Assembly (NCBI RefSeq): GCF_030052815.1
Contig: NC_079497.1
Coordinates: 16,816,258 to 16,880,257 of the forward strand
Direction of reading: 5' to 3'
DNA: 64,000 nucleotides
From: Hevea brasiliensis
Lineage: Eukaryota > Streptophyta > Magnoliopsida > Malpighiales > Euphorbiaceae
Made by a program: the position numbers and the translations under genes. Below the pieces are notes generated by a model. The model saw only the letters and a list, made by a program, of their open reading frames with translations, had not been told where the DNA came from and did not search any database. Below are positions 37,484-49,581 of the stretch, in pieces (position 1 is the stretch's first letter; the number at the start of each line of letters is the position of its first letter).

Positions 37484-38812
37484 TTAAATAAATTGTTGTT
37501 CAAGAAAAGTGGTATCTCTGCTTACCACAACCTTTTGTGATGTAGACAAATAAAAATAATATCCAAAACTCTCTTTTAGATATCCAACAAATCGACCCTT
37601 TTCTGATCTGGTTTCCAATTTATCAGTGTTCAGATTTTTTATATAAGCTGGACAACCCCAAATCTTAACATGCTTAAGACTTGGTTTTTTTTCATGCCAT
37701 ATCTCATGAGGTGTGGAAGAAACTGATTTTGATGGAATCCTATTCAGAATATGCAAAGCTGATTCTAATGCAAATCCCCAAAAGGAGATTGGCATATCAG
37801 TATAGCTCATCATACTACGTACCATATCTAATAGGGTATGATTTCTCCTTTCAGATACACCATTCAGCTGTGGCGTTCTTAGAGGAGTCAGCTGGGAAAC
37901 AATGCCATGTTTTTCAAGTATTCATCAAATTCAGTACTTAAGTATTCACCTCCACGATCTGATGGAAGAGTTTTAATACTTTTTCCTGTTTGATTTTCTA
38001 CTTCAGATTTAAATTCTTTGAACTTTTTAAAGGATTCATGTTTGTATTTCATCAAATACAAATAACCCAAATCTTGATTTATCATCAGTAAAGGTAATAA
38101 AGTAATGAAAACCACCTCTAGCTATTTCCTTAAATGGACCACATATATCATTATGTATTAGCTCCAAAATATTTTCAACTCTTAGTCCTTGTCCAATAAA
38201 GGGTGATCTAGTCATTTTGCCCTGAAGGCAGGATTCACAAGTTAGAGTAGATTCAGAACCCAATGAGGATAAAATCCCCATTTTCTCCAGTTTTGCAATC
38301 CTATCTTCTGCAACATGACCTAGTCTTAAGTGCCAAATATATTTTGAACTTGAGTTGATTTTCATCATGGCATTGCATTCTATTAGATTGCTTGCATTCA
38401 TTTTGTGTTTATCATTATTATCCAAATAATAAAGACTATCATGCATATAACCTGAGCCAACATATTTATTTTCAAAATAAATATTGCAATCATTATCTGT
38501 GAACTGAAATTTATAGCCATTTCTAGTCAAACTAGATATAGAAATTATGTTCTTAAAAGCATCAGGCACATACAAAATATTATTCAAACACAAAACATGT
38601 CCATACATGTAAAAAGATTTAGATCCTATGGCTAAAGCTTCAACAGTTGAGCCATCACCAATCCGGAGTCTAACATCTCGAGCATGCAAGCTGCTACTGT
38701 TTGCTAGTTCCTGCATATCATAAAAAATGTAAGAACTGGCACCAGTATCTAAAACCCAAGCTGTAGATGAACTATGAGTATCATCAGCATCTAAATAATA
38801 AGATATAGACAT
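37484..38812 (-). pseudogene. Copia protease and integrase of element H
   Basis: The protease active site is WVLDTGASSYIF near 38760-38730. The GAG-pre-integrase zinc module follows with WHLRLGHVAEDR and CESCLQGK. The integrase catalytic residues are visible in order: HNDICGP, then SDRGGEYL, then SERRNHTLLDMVR. A frameshift near 38080 separates the first aspartate from the second, and a stop near 37890 lies before the glutamate motif. The C terminus extends to 37484. Family role: the protease cuts the polyprotein and integrase joins the cDNA to chromosomal DNA. Confidence 0.88.
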
Positions 38813-39675
38813 ACCTTCTAAAGGTGTATCCTTCTTGTCCTTCAGAGAAGCAATATACTCTGGGCAGTTCCTTTTCCAGTGCCCATCCTTCTGGCAGTGG
38901 AAACACTTTCCTTTGCCTCCATCAACTTTGGTCTTCCCTTTCTGTTTGGCTATCTTCTTGGAAGGTCCTGGAACTTGAGGTTTCTTTTTCTTATTGCCCT
39001 TCTCTTGTTGGACTTTCTAGCAGAAGAAGATGCAATCAAAGCTACCTCTTTTTCTTTACTGCCCGGCATATTCTTTTGGGCAATAACAAGCATGTTAAGT
39101 AAACTAGCCAAGGTGTATTCCTGCTTAGTCATATGGAAATTTGTCACAAAATTCCCAAATGATTCAGGAAGGGACTAAATGATCAAATCCGTCTGTAGTT
39201 GGAAATCCATGTGAAAGTCAAGATGTTTCAGTTGCTCAATAAGCCGAATCATCTTGTGGACATGATCCCCAACATTCTGTCCCTCAGACATCATCATGCG
39301 GAATAGCTGTCAAGATATCTCATACCTAGCATTCCTGCTGTGCTCACCATACAATTCTTGCAGGTGAAGGAGGATCTCACTTGCATATTGTATATTTTCA
39401 TGTTGCTTCTGTAACTCATTACTCATAAAAGCAAGCATGTAACACTTGGCTCTCAAATAATGCTCCTTCCACTTGTCCAAAGTGTCATGTTCCTCTTGAG
39501 TGGCCTCTGGAGGTAAGGGACTAAGAACCTTTGAGTCTAGAACATATCCAATACATTCTAGGTTTAGGACAAGTTTTAAATTTCTTAACCAATCAAAAAG
39601 ATTATGCCCCGTCAACCTATTATGATCAAGTATGCTTGCAAGGATATTGGATCATGGTGGTTGTAGTGTGCTCAT
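38813..39675 (-). pseudogene. Copia gag of element H
   Basis: The probable start is the ATG at 39675-39673 (MSTLQPP). An early stop follows, then HNLFDWLRNLKLVLNLECIG in 39615-39310, a typical copia gag domain. The intact zinc knuckle CFHCQKDGHWKRNC lies at 38905-38864, just upstream of the protease. Frameshifts and stops lie at about 39300, 39170 and 38940. Family role: capsid and RNA packaging. Confidence 0.82.
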
Positions 39676-41230
39676 TATTATCAGAAGAATAACTGCAGAA
39701 AATAATTAGATTAATTAGTAAATGTATCAAGTAATCAACCAAAATGATTATGGTCTTTTAATCAAATTGGTCCTCCCACTAACTTAGCAAATCCTACACT
39801 TCTACAGTAGCAAACGGAAATCCTAGTTGGATAGCTTTCTAGTGGGTGATTGAATTCTTATAGTCTTATTGATCATCCTCACGTACATCCATTATTGGAA
39901 TTACAATAAACTGTAAGTGAGCAACTCCTTGCCTATCATATCTCATGTGAGGTTCAATCATTTACCTAGCCCCTAATGCTTAAAATCTCAGGCACATCCA
40001 TTATTGACTTATCTTGCATTAGTTAAGTTGATCCCATTGAGCCAGTAAATATGAAAATAATTTTACTGTCCTTAGGCACATCCATTATTGGCCACCAAAC
40101 CATTTACATATTTACAACATCTCATGCTTAACAATTATTCTTAAGAAAATCTCTTAAATTAATTGCATCATATGCAAGTATTTAAAATTTCTTAAAATAA
40201 TTGCCTCAATAAAGGGCCTATGGTATAATTACCTTAATTATATCATTTCCAACTTAATCATTTGTTTGGAAGATTTAGTGGTCGGCTTAATTACTATTAT
40301 GGTCTCACTTTGCACATTATCCAATTAGCATGCATATATCATATACTTGCATACATTCCCATACATCTCATGCATACATGGATAAACATATAATATAGTA
40401 TGATTATGGACTTTCTAAGGGATTCAATTCTGAGCCACCAAGAATTGAATTAGGGCATTCCTAAGTGCATTTCATTCATTCATTTTACAAGAGTTGCTAA
40501 AGGAGTACATAATCAATACTTGACCTTGAATTCCTCCCACTGGTCCCACCAATGCTCTTTACCTCCTTGATCTTCTTGCAATCCAATTACATTGTAATCC
40601 TTGGTATACCAAGGCGAATTTACAAGAATATGGACTTTAAAGTCTTCAAATAAATGAAATTACAACCCAAAATTATTACAACATTTATAATACACGCTAC
40701 CAAAATAAAATTTATTTTACAACCCAAAGAAAAATAAAAGAAATAAATCCAATCACATTGGTCTTTTATTGTCCATGATCATCTATCATGCATATTAAAA
40801 TTTAACAATTAAATAAAATATACATACTAAAATTAAATTGAATATCTCATATTCAACTAAAAAATTCATATTTGAATCTCATTCAAACAAATTTAAAAAT
40901 TCAAATTTGAATCTCATTCAAATAAATTTAAAAATTCAGATTTGAATCTCATTCAAACAATTAAATCAAAATTTAATTGTGTGATTAAAATTCTTAATTA
41001 AACAATTTAATTAGATGTGGGCTTAATCATGAGCCTTAAAAATATACAACAATTGTACATTGAACCCAAGTAACCATGCGCACCATTTGGGGTAACCTAA
41101 ACCATGCGCACCATTGGTGCACAAAGCATGCTGCCACATATATCATTCCAACCAGCAATAAATCAATCAAAATTTGGTTAAATCACATAATTAAATCTCA
41201 TATTAAATAATCTAAATGGCAAATATAGTG
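39676..41230. other. Untranslated leader of element H
   Basis: About 1.55 kb lies between the primer-binding site and gag, with no coding capacity. The phrase ACATCCATTATTG occurs three times between 39880 and 40095. A 35-bp unit is tandemly repeated three times at 40860-40964. Long leaders are common in plant copia elements. Confidence 0.7.
40860..40964. repeat. 35-bp tandem repeat, three units, in the leader of element H
   Basis: Units start at 40860, 40895 and 40930. Each contains TTTGAATCTCATTCAAA followed by an A/T tract, with one to three differences between units. Confidence 0.8.
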
Positions 41231-41242
41231 GCTCTAATACCA
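41231..41242 (-). promoter_or_regulatory. Primer-binding site of element H
   Basis: The minus strand reads TGGTATTAGAGC, one change from the tRNA-Met complement, 2 bp from the LTR start at 41245. Confidence 0.82.
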
Positions 41243-41244
41243 AT

Positions 41245-43386
41245 TGAAGGAGCGAAAATATGTAGATTATTGACTAGAGTATTGAATTTAAAAAATTTTC
41301 TTCTAGGGTTTCATGCTTCATGCCATATTCATTATGTGCTTAATTAATTTCAATACTCAATTGCATATTAAAACACTTTTAATATGTATTAGGATCTACA
41401 TTTGCCATTTAAGATTTTTGAATTAACAAATTAATTTAATTGAACCCTAGTTTAAAAGAAGAATATGTGCACTAACCTTTTGATGCACTATTGATATAAT
41501 TGGCACCTTTAGGAAGCACCTAAGACCCCAAATATTGTCCCTCTAGTTTGTCCACAGCAAGATCATCAATGGGCAGCCCCCAATCTTGCTTCTCAAGCCT
41601 TGCCAACTAATTATAAATTGGATTTTTGCCTTTAGAGAGGTTGTATGTGTGTATAGGACGCTAGAAACAATTTCTAGCAATTTTCATTTAAAGAAAATAA
41701 TTGATTTCTCTTTGAATTAATGAGAAAAGAAGAAGAGAAGAGAGAAGAGATATGTGGCGGCACCTTTAGAGAAAAATAAAAGTATTTTTATTTTTCTTTC
41801 TTTTCTCTTTTATAATTAGGTCATCACTTAAAACCCTTACCACATGTCATCACCACATTACATCTAAATTTTAATTGACTTAATCATATTAAGCCAAGTG
41901 TCAAAGCTAGACTTAATCTTGACTTTGATCATCTTACATGATAAGAAGACAAATGGCAAGCTTATATGGTGCCATTTGTCACCATCTCATGGTGCCACAT
42001 GTCACCCTGTGAAATGACCAAATTCCCCTTACGTTTTAATTTTGAGTTCTCAACCCAAAATCATTATTTCTTCTCTTCTAATCAATTTATATCAAATATA
42101 AATTAATAATTAACTTCTAATCAATTTATATCAAATATAAATTAATAATTAATCTCTATTAATTAATTTCTCACAATTAAATTCATATTTAAACACTCTA
42201 AATATAAATTTACTTGTACTATACATCTAATAACCTAGATTTGGTTTCAAGCCATGCTAGGGACTTTGCAATCTTATTGCAAACCAAACCTATTTAATTA
42301 ATCAATTAAACTCTTTAATTAATCAATTAAATCTCATTTAACTTGGTGATTTACTTGTGTATGTGTGTGACTCACTAGGCTCATCACTAATTGGCAATGA
42401 GATATGATATTAACTCTTAATATCATCAGAACTCTTTCTTACCATAAATGATTTCTCTAAATCATTTTAGGCACCTCATAGGCCATGGTTAACACCTAGC
42501 ATAGCATACCATTACCACCCAATCAGTAATAAGGAATACCTTAAATGAACATATAATCATATGTTACCATGCACTAGAATCTCTCTGTTATAAAATCTCA
42601 ATTCGAGCTGGTGTCATGGTTTATGTCAAACCCCATTCGCTATGAATATTATGTTCTCTTTTAATTCCAATTCTTGATTAATTAGATTTTCTTGTCAGAA
42701 ACTCTTTTCTGACTAAATCTGTCTGTCCTGGCCAGGAACTTGAAACATCAAGAATAATTAAATGAACATAGGACTTTATCTCTATTTACTTATGGTAACA
42801 GATTCCATCTTGATCAACATCTACCTCCATATATAACTAGTAGGAGCCAACACATGCTCATATACCCATACACAGTATAAGTATGAAAGCAGTCTCAAAC
42901 TCAAACCACCTATATACAAGATAATTGTGTTATCTCAGGTTTAAAGATTATATGCACTGATATGATATATGACAATGTATTGACAAGAGTAAACTCTATG
43001 TGCTTGTCATATGCGTCACTGGTTCGGCCTACTTATCATGTATAAGTGACTATCATGTTTGTTATATGGCATGAGACTCACCATTCCATCTTATTTATAT
43101 CTCATATAAATACTTTGGGAACAAACATGATTACAATCTTTCTGGATAAGTCATGTCCTTATTGTGAAGTATCCTCAATTGTAAACCAATTTATGATACT
43201 TTGTGCTAGAAATACTGTCACTCATATTCTTAACAACTTAAGAATAGAATTTCTTACAAAATATCAATGGACATTTTCTATTACACATAAATACATTATG
43301 TAAATGAAAAAGTGAAATTATTTTTTGTTAATAAAATATATACAAGATACATACTAAATGATATGCTCTAAGGCATCATACTAACA
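41245..43386 (-). repeat. Right (5') LTR of element H
   Basis: Starts TGAAGGAGCGAAAAT and ends GGCATCATACTAACA. Compared with the left LTR it has an extra copy of a 42-bp AT-rich unit at about 42072-42156 (CTAATCAATTTATATC repeated). Confidence 0.92.
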
Positions 43387-43803
43387 ACTATTGCATACTC
43401 CTAAGTTGAGATAGAGTCTATGTAATCTACTCTTTATTATTTAATAAATATTCATGTCTTTAACTAATTTAATTTTAATTGAAATTCAATTTAAAATTTT
43501 ATTGTTTTGTAAATGACTTTAATATCACCAATTTCAGTATCACCCGGAATATTCCTTTGATATGTACACTTTAGTTTACTTACTATATATAGATATGGGA
43601 AAGGGGGAACATTGGCTTTGCAAAAATGCTCTTCATTTTTCAAATTAATTGCAATTAAGATTTTATTATTTAAATTAATTTTAATATTTGAATAAATTTA
43701 AAATTTTTAGTTCTACTTATATTATAACTTTAATTAAATATAAAATTTTATAAGAAATAATTAACTAAAATAAGAAATTAATAAATGAAAAGTGAAAAAT
43801 AAG

Positions 43804-43829
43804 ATATATATATATATATATATATATAT
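43804..43829. repeat. (AT)n microsatellite, 26 bp
   Basis: Uninterrupted AT alternation in intergenic DNA just beyond element H. Confidence 0.95.
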
Positions 43830-44415
43830 CAAAAGAGGAATATTGGTATTTTCAAAAATACCCTTTATTATTTTTATTATTTACAAAAATACCAAAAATG
43901 TATTGATTCGTCTCCAACAACATATATTAACGACAATAACCCGTCACTAATACCATTTAGCAAAAACATACATCGCTAATAATTTTATTGATTTGAGACT
44001 TTTCATACATCATTGTCGTTAATAACTTTTTGAGATAAAATATTTCCTACTAAATCTCTAATAATGTCAATTTCTACACTATTACTATATTATCATTAAT
44101 AAGTTTTAGCGATGGAATATTCGCCGCTAAATACCTAATATTTTGATTTCTAATATTATAATAATCAATATAAATTAAATTTCAACAATATTTTAATAAT
44201 AATTCTACTTATACTAGAAAAAATATTATAATTTTTAATATAGTAATTCTATAATTTTAATTCTAAAAGTATTATTAATTCATTAAAAACTATTTAATTT
44301 ATTTTAATGCAATTAATAAAAAAATACTAAACACTAAATATTACCCTTAGTAATTTATTTTTAATTATTTTAAATATTTACAAACTTATAATATTAAATT
44401 TTATTTTAATTTTTG

Positions 44416-44419
<4 letters not shown>

Positions 44420-44511
<92 letters not shown>
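44420..44511. repeat. (TA)n microsatellite, about 92 bp
   Basis: Uninterrupted TA alternation. Such tracts are often length-polymorphic and prone to assembly error. Confidence 0.95.
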
Positions 44512-44513
<2 letters not shown>

Positions 44514-46740
44514 AAAGGAGGGGGAATAATAAGAGAAACAAAAATATCATTCACATAATTATAAAATTATTATTAAAAAATTAAATATTTAACTAAATAA
44601 ATTTTACATTTATATCAATAGATATGCAATTCTAATCCTATTGAATTACAACTATTTTATTTTTTACAAATTTCTAACTATTTTAAGAAATATATATATT
44701 AGTAATGGATAAGGTTTAACTAAATATTAAAATCAAAATTTTGAATTTTTTATCCAATTTTAGTAGAAGAACTACTTTATTGCTCACAAATTATAGTATT
44801 ATTTTAAAAAAATTATTGATATTTATAAAAGTATAGCTTTAAAAAAACTTAGAATTTATTTTTATATATATAAATAATTTTTCATTTATTTTATTTTCGT
44901 TAAAAATAAAATAAAAATAAAATATTTTTATATTCTCAAATTAATTTTAATATAATAAATTAAAAACTAATTTTTATTGAAAACTTTAATAAAATTATTA
45001 TAATTGCATTTGAAATTTGATTCATTTAGGTAAATAGAATAAAACTAACACTAGTTTTTTCAATTTTTGATAAAATTAATTAAACTTTAAATAAAATTAA
45101 AAGAAATGTTTAGAATTTTTTTTATTAATTAGTCTCATTTCCAAATAAATTTTATTTTATATCAATAAAATATTAAAATATAAATTTTTTACAATTTTAA
45201 AAAATACTATTCATAAAAATCATTTTTATTGTATTTGGATAATTAATCTTTTGAAAAATATAAATTTTAATTTTGTATTAAAGTTAATAAGTTATAATAA
45301 AAAATCATAATATCAAATTTAAATGCTCATTCATTTCAAATTTTCATTTATTTAAATAAATTTTAAATTATTGTTTATTGACTAAATGACTAAAAAAATA
45401 AAAGCTTTTTTAATTTTAGCTAAACCTTTTAATTTTATTAATTTAAACTCAAACTTTCAAATTAGTTTTAATTTTTAGCAATTAGTCTAGTTGGATCACT
45501 TAATTGACAAAAACTATTTAAATATTAGCCTACATTATTAATATTTGCAAGTCCTTTTATTTTTTATATCAATTTTGGCAGTTATTCTCAAATGGATAAA
45601 AATATTATTTTAATTAATTTCTCTATCATTTTGAAAATTATAATTATATTTATTTTTGTTATGTTATTTATTCATATTTTATATTTAAATATTTGATTTT
45701 TTTGCTATAAAATGATAATAAAAATGTAAATTAAAAGTATAAGTATAAAGAGATAGAGAAAAAAAAATAAAAATTAGGATAATAATATTATATATTTATT
45801 ATTTATTATTTTTTTATGACATGAAGTTTGTTAAAATTAATAAAATACTAAAATTATTGAATATATTAATAAAACTAAAAGGAGTAGCTAAAATTGATAA
45901 TAAATGAAAATACATAAATTATTTTTGTCAATTAATGAATTCATTTACTTTAATTAAAATTATTGCTAATGGAAAACAATTGGAAAAATTTTTATAGTCA
46001 AATTGATAAAACTAAAAATTTTGACTAAAATTGATAATTAACATAAAGCATATGAGTATTTAAAGTTTTATTAAAGAATAAAAGTATCATATAATATATA
46101 ATTACAAAAATTTATTTTTAAATTATATAATTTAAATTTTTATTAATATATTTATCATATATACTTTTTTATTTTAAATATTTCAATTATATATATATAT
46201 GTACATTATAAAATTAATTCAATCGTTAACCGAATTTTTCACCAATACTCTTGTATTCTTTTCTAATAATTAATTAATAAATATAAAATATAAATAAAAA
46301 ATTTATTATTATTTTTATAATTTTTAATTTATAATAAATAATAATTAACATATTAAAATCTTATTCTTATTATAAATCTTATTTCAAAAAATACTTATAT
46401 AGATAAAAATCCTAACTCATAAATAATTTTATTAATAATAAATAATAATATGTAATTTAATGGATTAATGTTAAAAAATATTTTTTTTCAAATTTTTAAA
46501 ATTTTAGTTTTTTTTATGATTTTAGCATGGTTAAATTTTTTTTTTTTAACATATAGTCAAAATTGATTTAAATTATCTAACTTGTTATAATTCTAATTGT
46601 TCGGTTCTCTTTTAATCAATTAACATATTATAATTTTGGCCGTTCAAATTTAATTACTCACCAAAAATAATAAATATCTAAAATTAAGCTAAAATTCTCA
46701 AAAATTGAAGAATTGACTATATTTTAAAATTCTTTTTTTA

Positions 46741-47054
46741 AATTGGTTGAGAACACACACGGGACAAAAAAGGTACACACCCTTTGACAAAAATCATGGC
46801 AATTTTTTTGAAGTATGCCAAGCCCTATATCTCACATACATGCTGTCCATAACTATGACCGATGTGGGATTTCAAATGATCAACCTAACCACCTTAAAGA
46901 GTATAGATACCCCATCGAACATACTCAAATTCTTTTTTTTTTTCTGAATTAGTTAAGAACATAAACACACACATAAGACAAAAAAGGCACGTACCATTTG
47001 ACAAAAATATGACAATTTTGTCAAAAAATACTAAGTCTTGTATTGCACACACAC
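46741..47054. repeat. Diverged direct duplication of about 100 bp
   Basis: The segment 46741-46845 (GGACAAAAAAGGTACACACC, then TTTGACAAAAATCATGGCAA) recurs at 46944-47054 (AGACAAAAAAGGCACGTACC, then TTTGACAAAAATATGACAAT), about 205 bp apart. The intervening part holds GACCGATGTGGGATTT, a phrase common in plant non-coding repeats. Function unknown. Confidence 0.7.
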
Positions 47055-47470
47055 ATAAAATTCTAGAATTCTTATTACATTAAGATAAAGTCAAATAATA
47101 GAACACATATTTTTTTACTTTGTAATCTCTATCCTAAATGGAATATAATAATTTTGTTAAAAAATTAAAACTATTATGAAAATAATTTTAGTAAATAATA
47201 AATTTTAATTTATAAAATTAAAATATTTATATTCCCAAATATGGTATTTTATTTATAGTATTTTAATCACAAAAGTAATATATATTAAAAATTTTATTTA
47301 ATGTATTTTATTTTGACTAAAATAATGTAATTTATTAATTTTATTTTTTATAATTTTTTTAAACTAATTTTAATTAGAAGTAAAGCATAGATGTAATAAT
47401 GAATAATTAAATTTAATTGGCTGTTAAAAATAATATATTATAATAATATTATATTAATATATAATGCACG

Positions 47471-47473
<3 letters not shown>

Positions 47474-47534
<61 letters not shown>
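47474..47534. repeat. (AT)n microsatellite, about 61 bp
   Basis: Uninterrupted AT alternation about 300 bp left of element C. Confidence 0.95.
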
Positions 47535-47538
<4 letters not shown>

Positions 47539-47840
47539 GGTGGTCCAATTGAGCCACTGACTTAGTAAAAAAAATTAATATATATAAATTATGAAAATTT
47601 CATCCAAAATTTATTAAAGAACTCACTCAAAATTAATAATAAAAAATAATGATTCATCTAAATTTTTCCTTTTTTAAAAAAAATAATTATATAAAAGTTG
47701 AAATACCATCAAATAAAAAAAAATAAATTAAAAAGATTTTCTCCCTATATTTGTATGGTATTTTAAGTCTATTGAGATAAAAATAAATAAATAAATAAAT
47801 AAATAACTTCTTAATATTATATATCAAGAACACCTTAATT

Positions 47841-49519
47841 TGTCACGACCCAACCTATGGGCCGGACCGGCACTAGGACCTGGGCCAGCCTAAAGCCCCC
47901 GAGGCCCGTAGTAAGCCTAACTATTCATTAACCCAACTCAAAGGCCCATTTGGGCCCAATATCAAGAAATCAACCGGACAGAGTCCGGTCATAAAATGGA
48001 CCTTTCAACGGGGAGTTTTTTACTCACCTGACCTGTAAACACGTTATATCATCAATTGGGGAGCTCAGCTCACCCTCCACATACTCATAACATCATAAAA
48101 ATAAATGGGAGCTCAGCTCCCTCATCCAATCCATCAAACATGCATAGCATATTAAGTTTACAGGTCCAAAATAATAATTTAGTTTACAGACCCAAATCAA
48201 ATAAACATTTCTAACACATGCGGAAATTCTAAGATTTAACAAGTTTATACAAACATTAATAATCGACCTGCGAGGGAGAAAGCAGGTTAACCTTAAAAAT
48301 ATCCTCCTGTGGCACGGAAAATATTGAACAGAGTGAGCGTTCGACTCGAGAGTAAAATATCAATTTTAACCATAATCTCTATAACTATCTAAAACTAATG
48401 TACTGTAGAGTGAAATGCAACATCAACAACATTTTCACATCATAACATCAAAAGGTAATTTGGAGCACTCACGCTACTGTAACATCAATCATAATATATG
48501 GGGATCCTATACCCTCTTAAATCCAACTGGTGCGTGAAGAACTCAAGGACTGATAAACCAAATCGGGGTCGAAGAACTCAAGCCGTGACTACCCCGAAGG
48601 ATCGGGTCCGAAGAACTCAAGCCGTGACTACCCATAGTCCACACCACATCACACGCATGCCAACGCCGCTCCAAATTACCACAACAACATCCATGGCACG
48701 TTAACAGTTATGAATGCAACATAAATCGTGCCTAGAGTTTAACTACATAAATATGCATATAAGTGATGCATGGGCATGCTTGAACATATAATAATATCGA
48801 AATTACAATTAAAATTAATATTTTACTCACAGACTTGAAGGTGGTCACTGAGGCGGCTGGGCGGAGGAAGAAGGCTGTCCCGGCTCACCTGACAATTTTA
48901 TTACAATCATTTAATAAATTTGACTCCATACAAACAGGGAAAAAGACCAAATACGTCCTAAGTCGTGCCGAAAATCCGACAGAGTCTCCCCTATACCTAG
49001 GACCTACCCAACCTGTAAAAGGGCTTAAAACACACTTTTATATCCACAATCCACATATCCACAACTCAATCACGTCACACAACCCCTCCTGGGCCCATCA
49101 AATCAATCATCCATCACAATATGTAAAATTTCAATTTAGTCCTTATAATTGATCATTTTTGCAAAAACTGCTCAAATAAGCCCTAAAAATTATAAAACTC
49201 TGCCCCGCGGTCCTTAGAAATATTACTAAGCTATTGCAAAAAAGAATCGTAATTTTCTAAGCTACCACGAATATTTTATGGATTTTTAATCCTATTTAAG
49301 CACTAGAAAATTACGAAAAAGCAAGGTTCGGGTTTACCTTTGCTGATTCCAACTTCGGGAATGCGCTCGGGATGCCTGACAATGGTGGGGTAGCCAAAAC
49401 CTCGATCCAATTCGGAGACTTTTGGAAATTCACAAATCCGGACAACTGTCGAATTTCCGCGAATTGAGGATACCTACACGTAGCCCAATAATAATATATA
49501 AAAAATCAGGGGTGTTACA
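47841..49519 (-). repeat. Left (3') LTR of element C
   Basis: Same family as solo LTR D. Compared with the right LTR it lacks pieces around 48500-48560 and carries pieces the right copy lacks around 47855-47895. Confidence 0.93.
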
Positions 49520-49533
49520 TTCTTCCCCCCTTA
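49520..49533 (-). promoter_or_regulatory. Polypurine tract of element C
   Basis: The minus strand reads AAGGGGGGAAGAA directly before the 3' LTR start TGTAACACCCC. Confidence 0.85.
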
Positions 49534-49581
49534 AAAAAAATTCGTCCTCAAATTTTACACAAGGCAGAATAAAGTACATGA

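Larger units (their letters stand above)
33568..43386 (-). mobile_element. Element H: old, near-complete Ty1/copia retrotransposon
   Basis: Two LTRs, 33568-35672 (2105 bp) and 41245-43386 (2142 bp), flank 5.57 kb of internal sequence. Termini are TGAAGGAG and CTAACA on the plus strand. The flanks ACTGT (33563-33567) and ACTAT (43387-43391) are a 5-bp duplication with one mismatch. On the minus strand the order is gag, protease, integrase, RT, RNase H; integrase before RT is diagnostic of Ty1/copia. All domains are present but separated by stops and frameshifts. The LTRs differ at roughly one site in ten over the first 165 bp, so the insertion is old. The RT and RNase H wording resembles the plant Tork/Angela-type clade, which is a tentative assignment. 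Confidence 0.93.
43387..47840. other. AT-rich intergenic DNA with microsatellites and minor repeats
   Basis: About 4.45 kb of very AT-rich sequence with no recognisable gene. It contains three (TA)n tracts (listed separately) and a stretch at about 43900-44160 with repeated CGCTAA/TTAGCG-type motifs. A roughly 100-bp segment at 46741-46845 is repeated with divergence at 46944-47054. The remainder, including 44515-46740 and 47060-47470, shows nothing identifiable. Confidence 0.6.
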
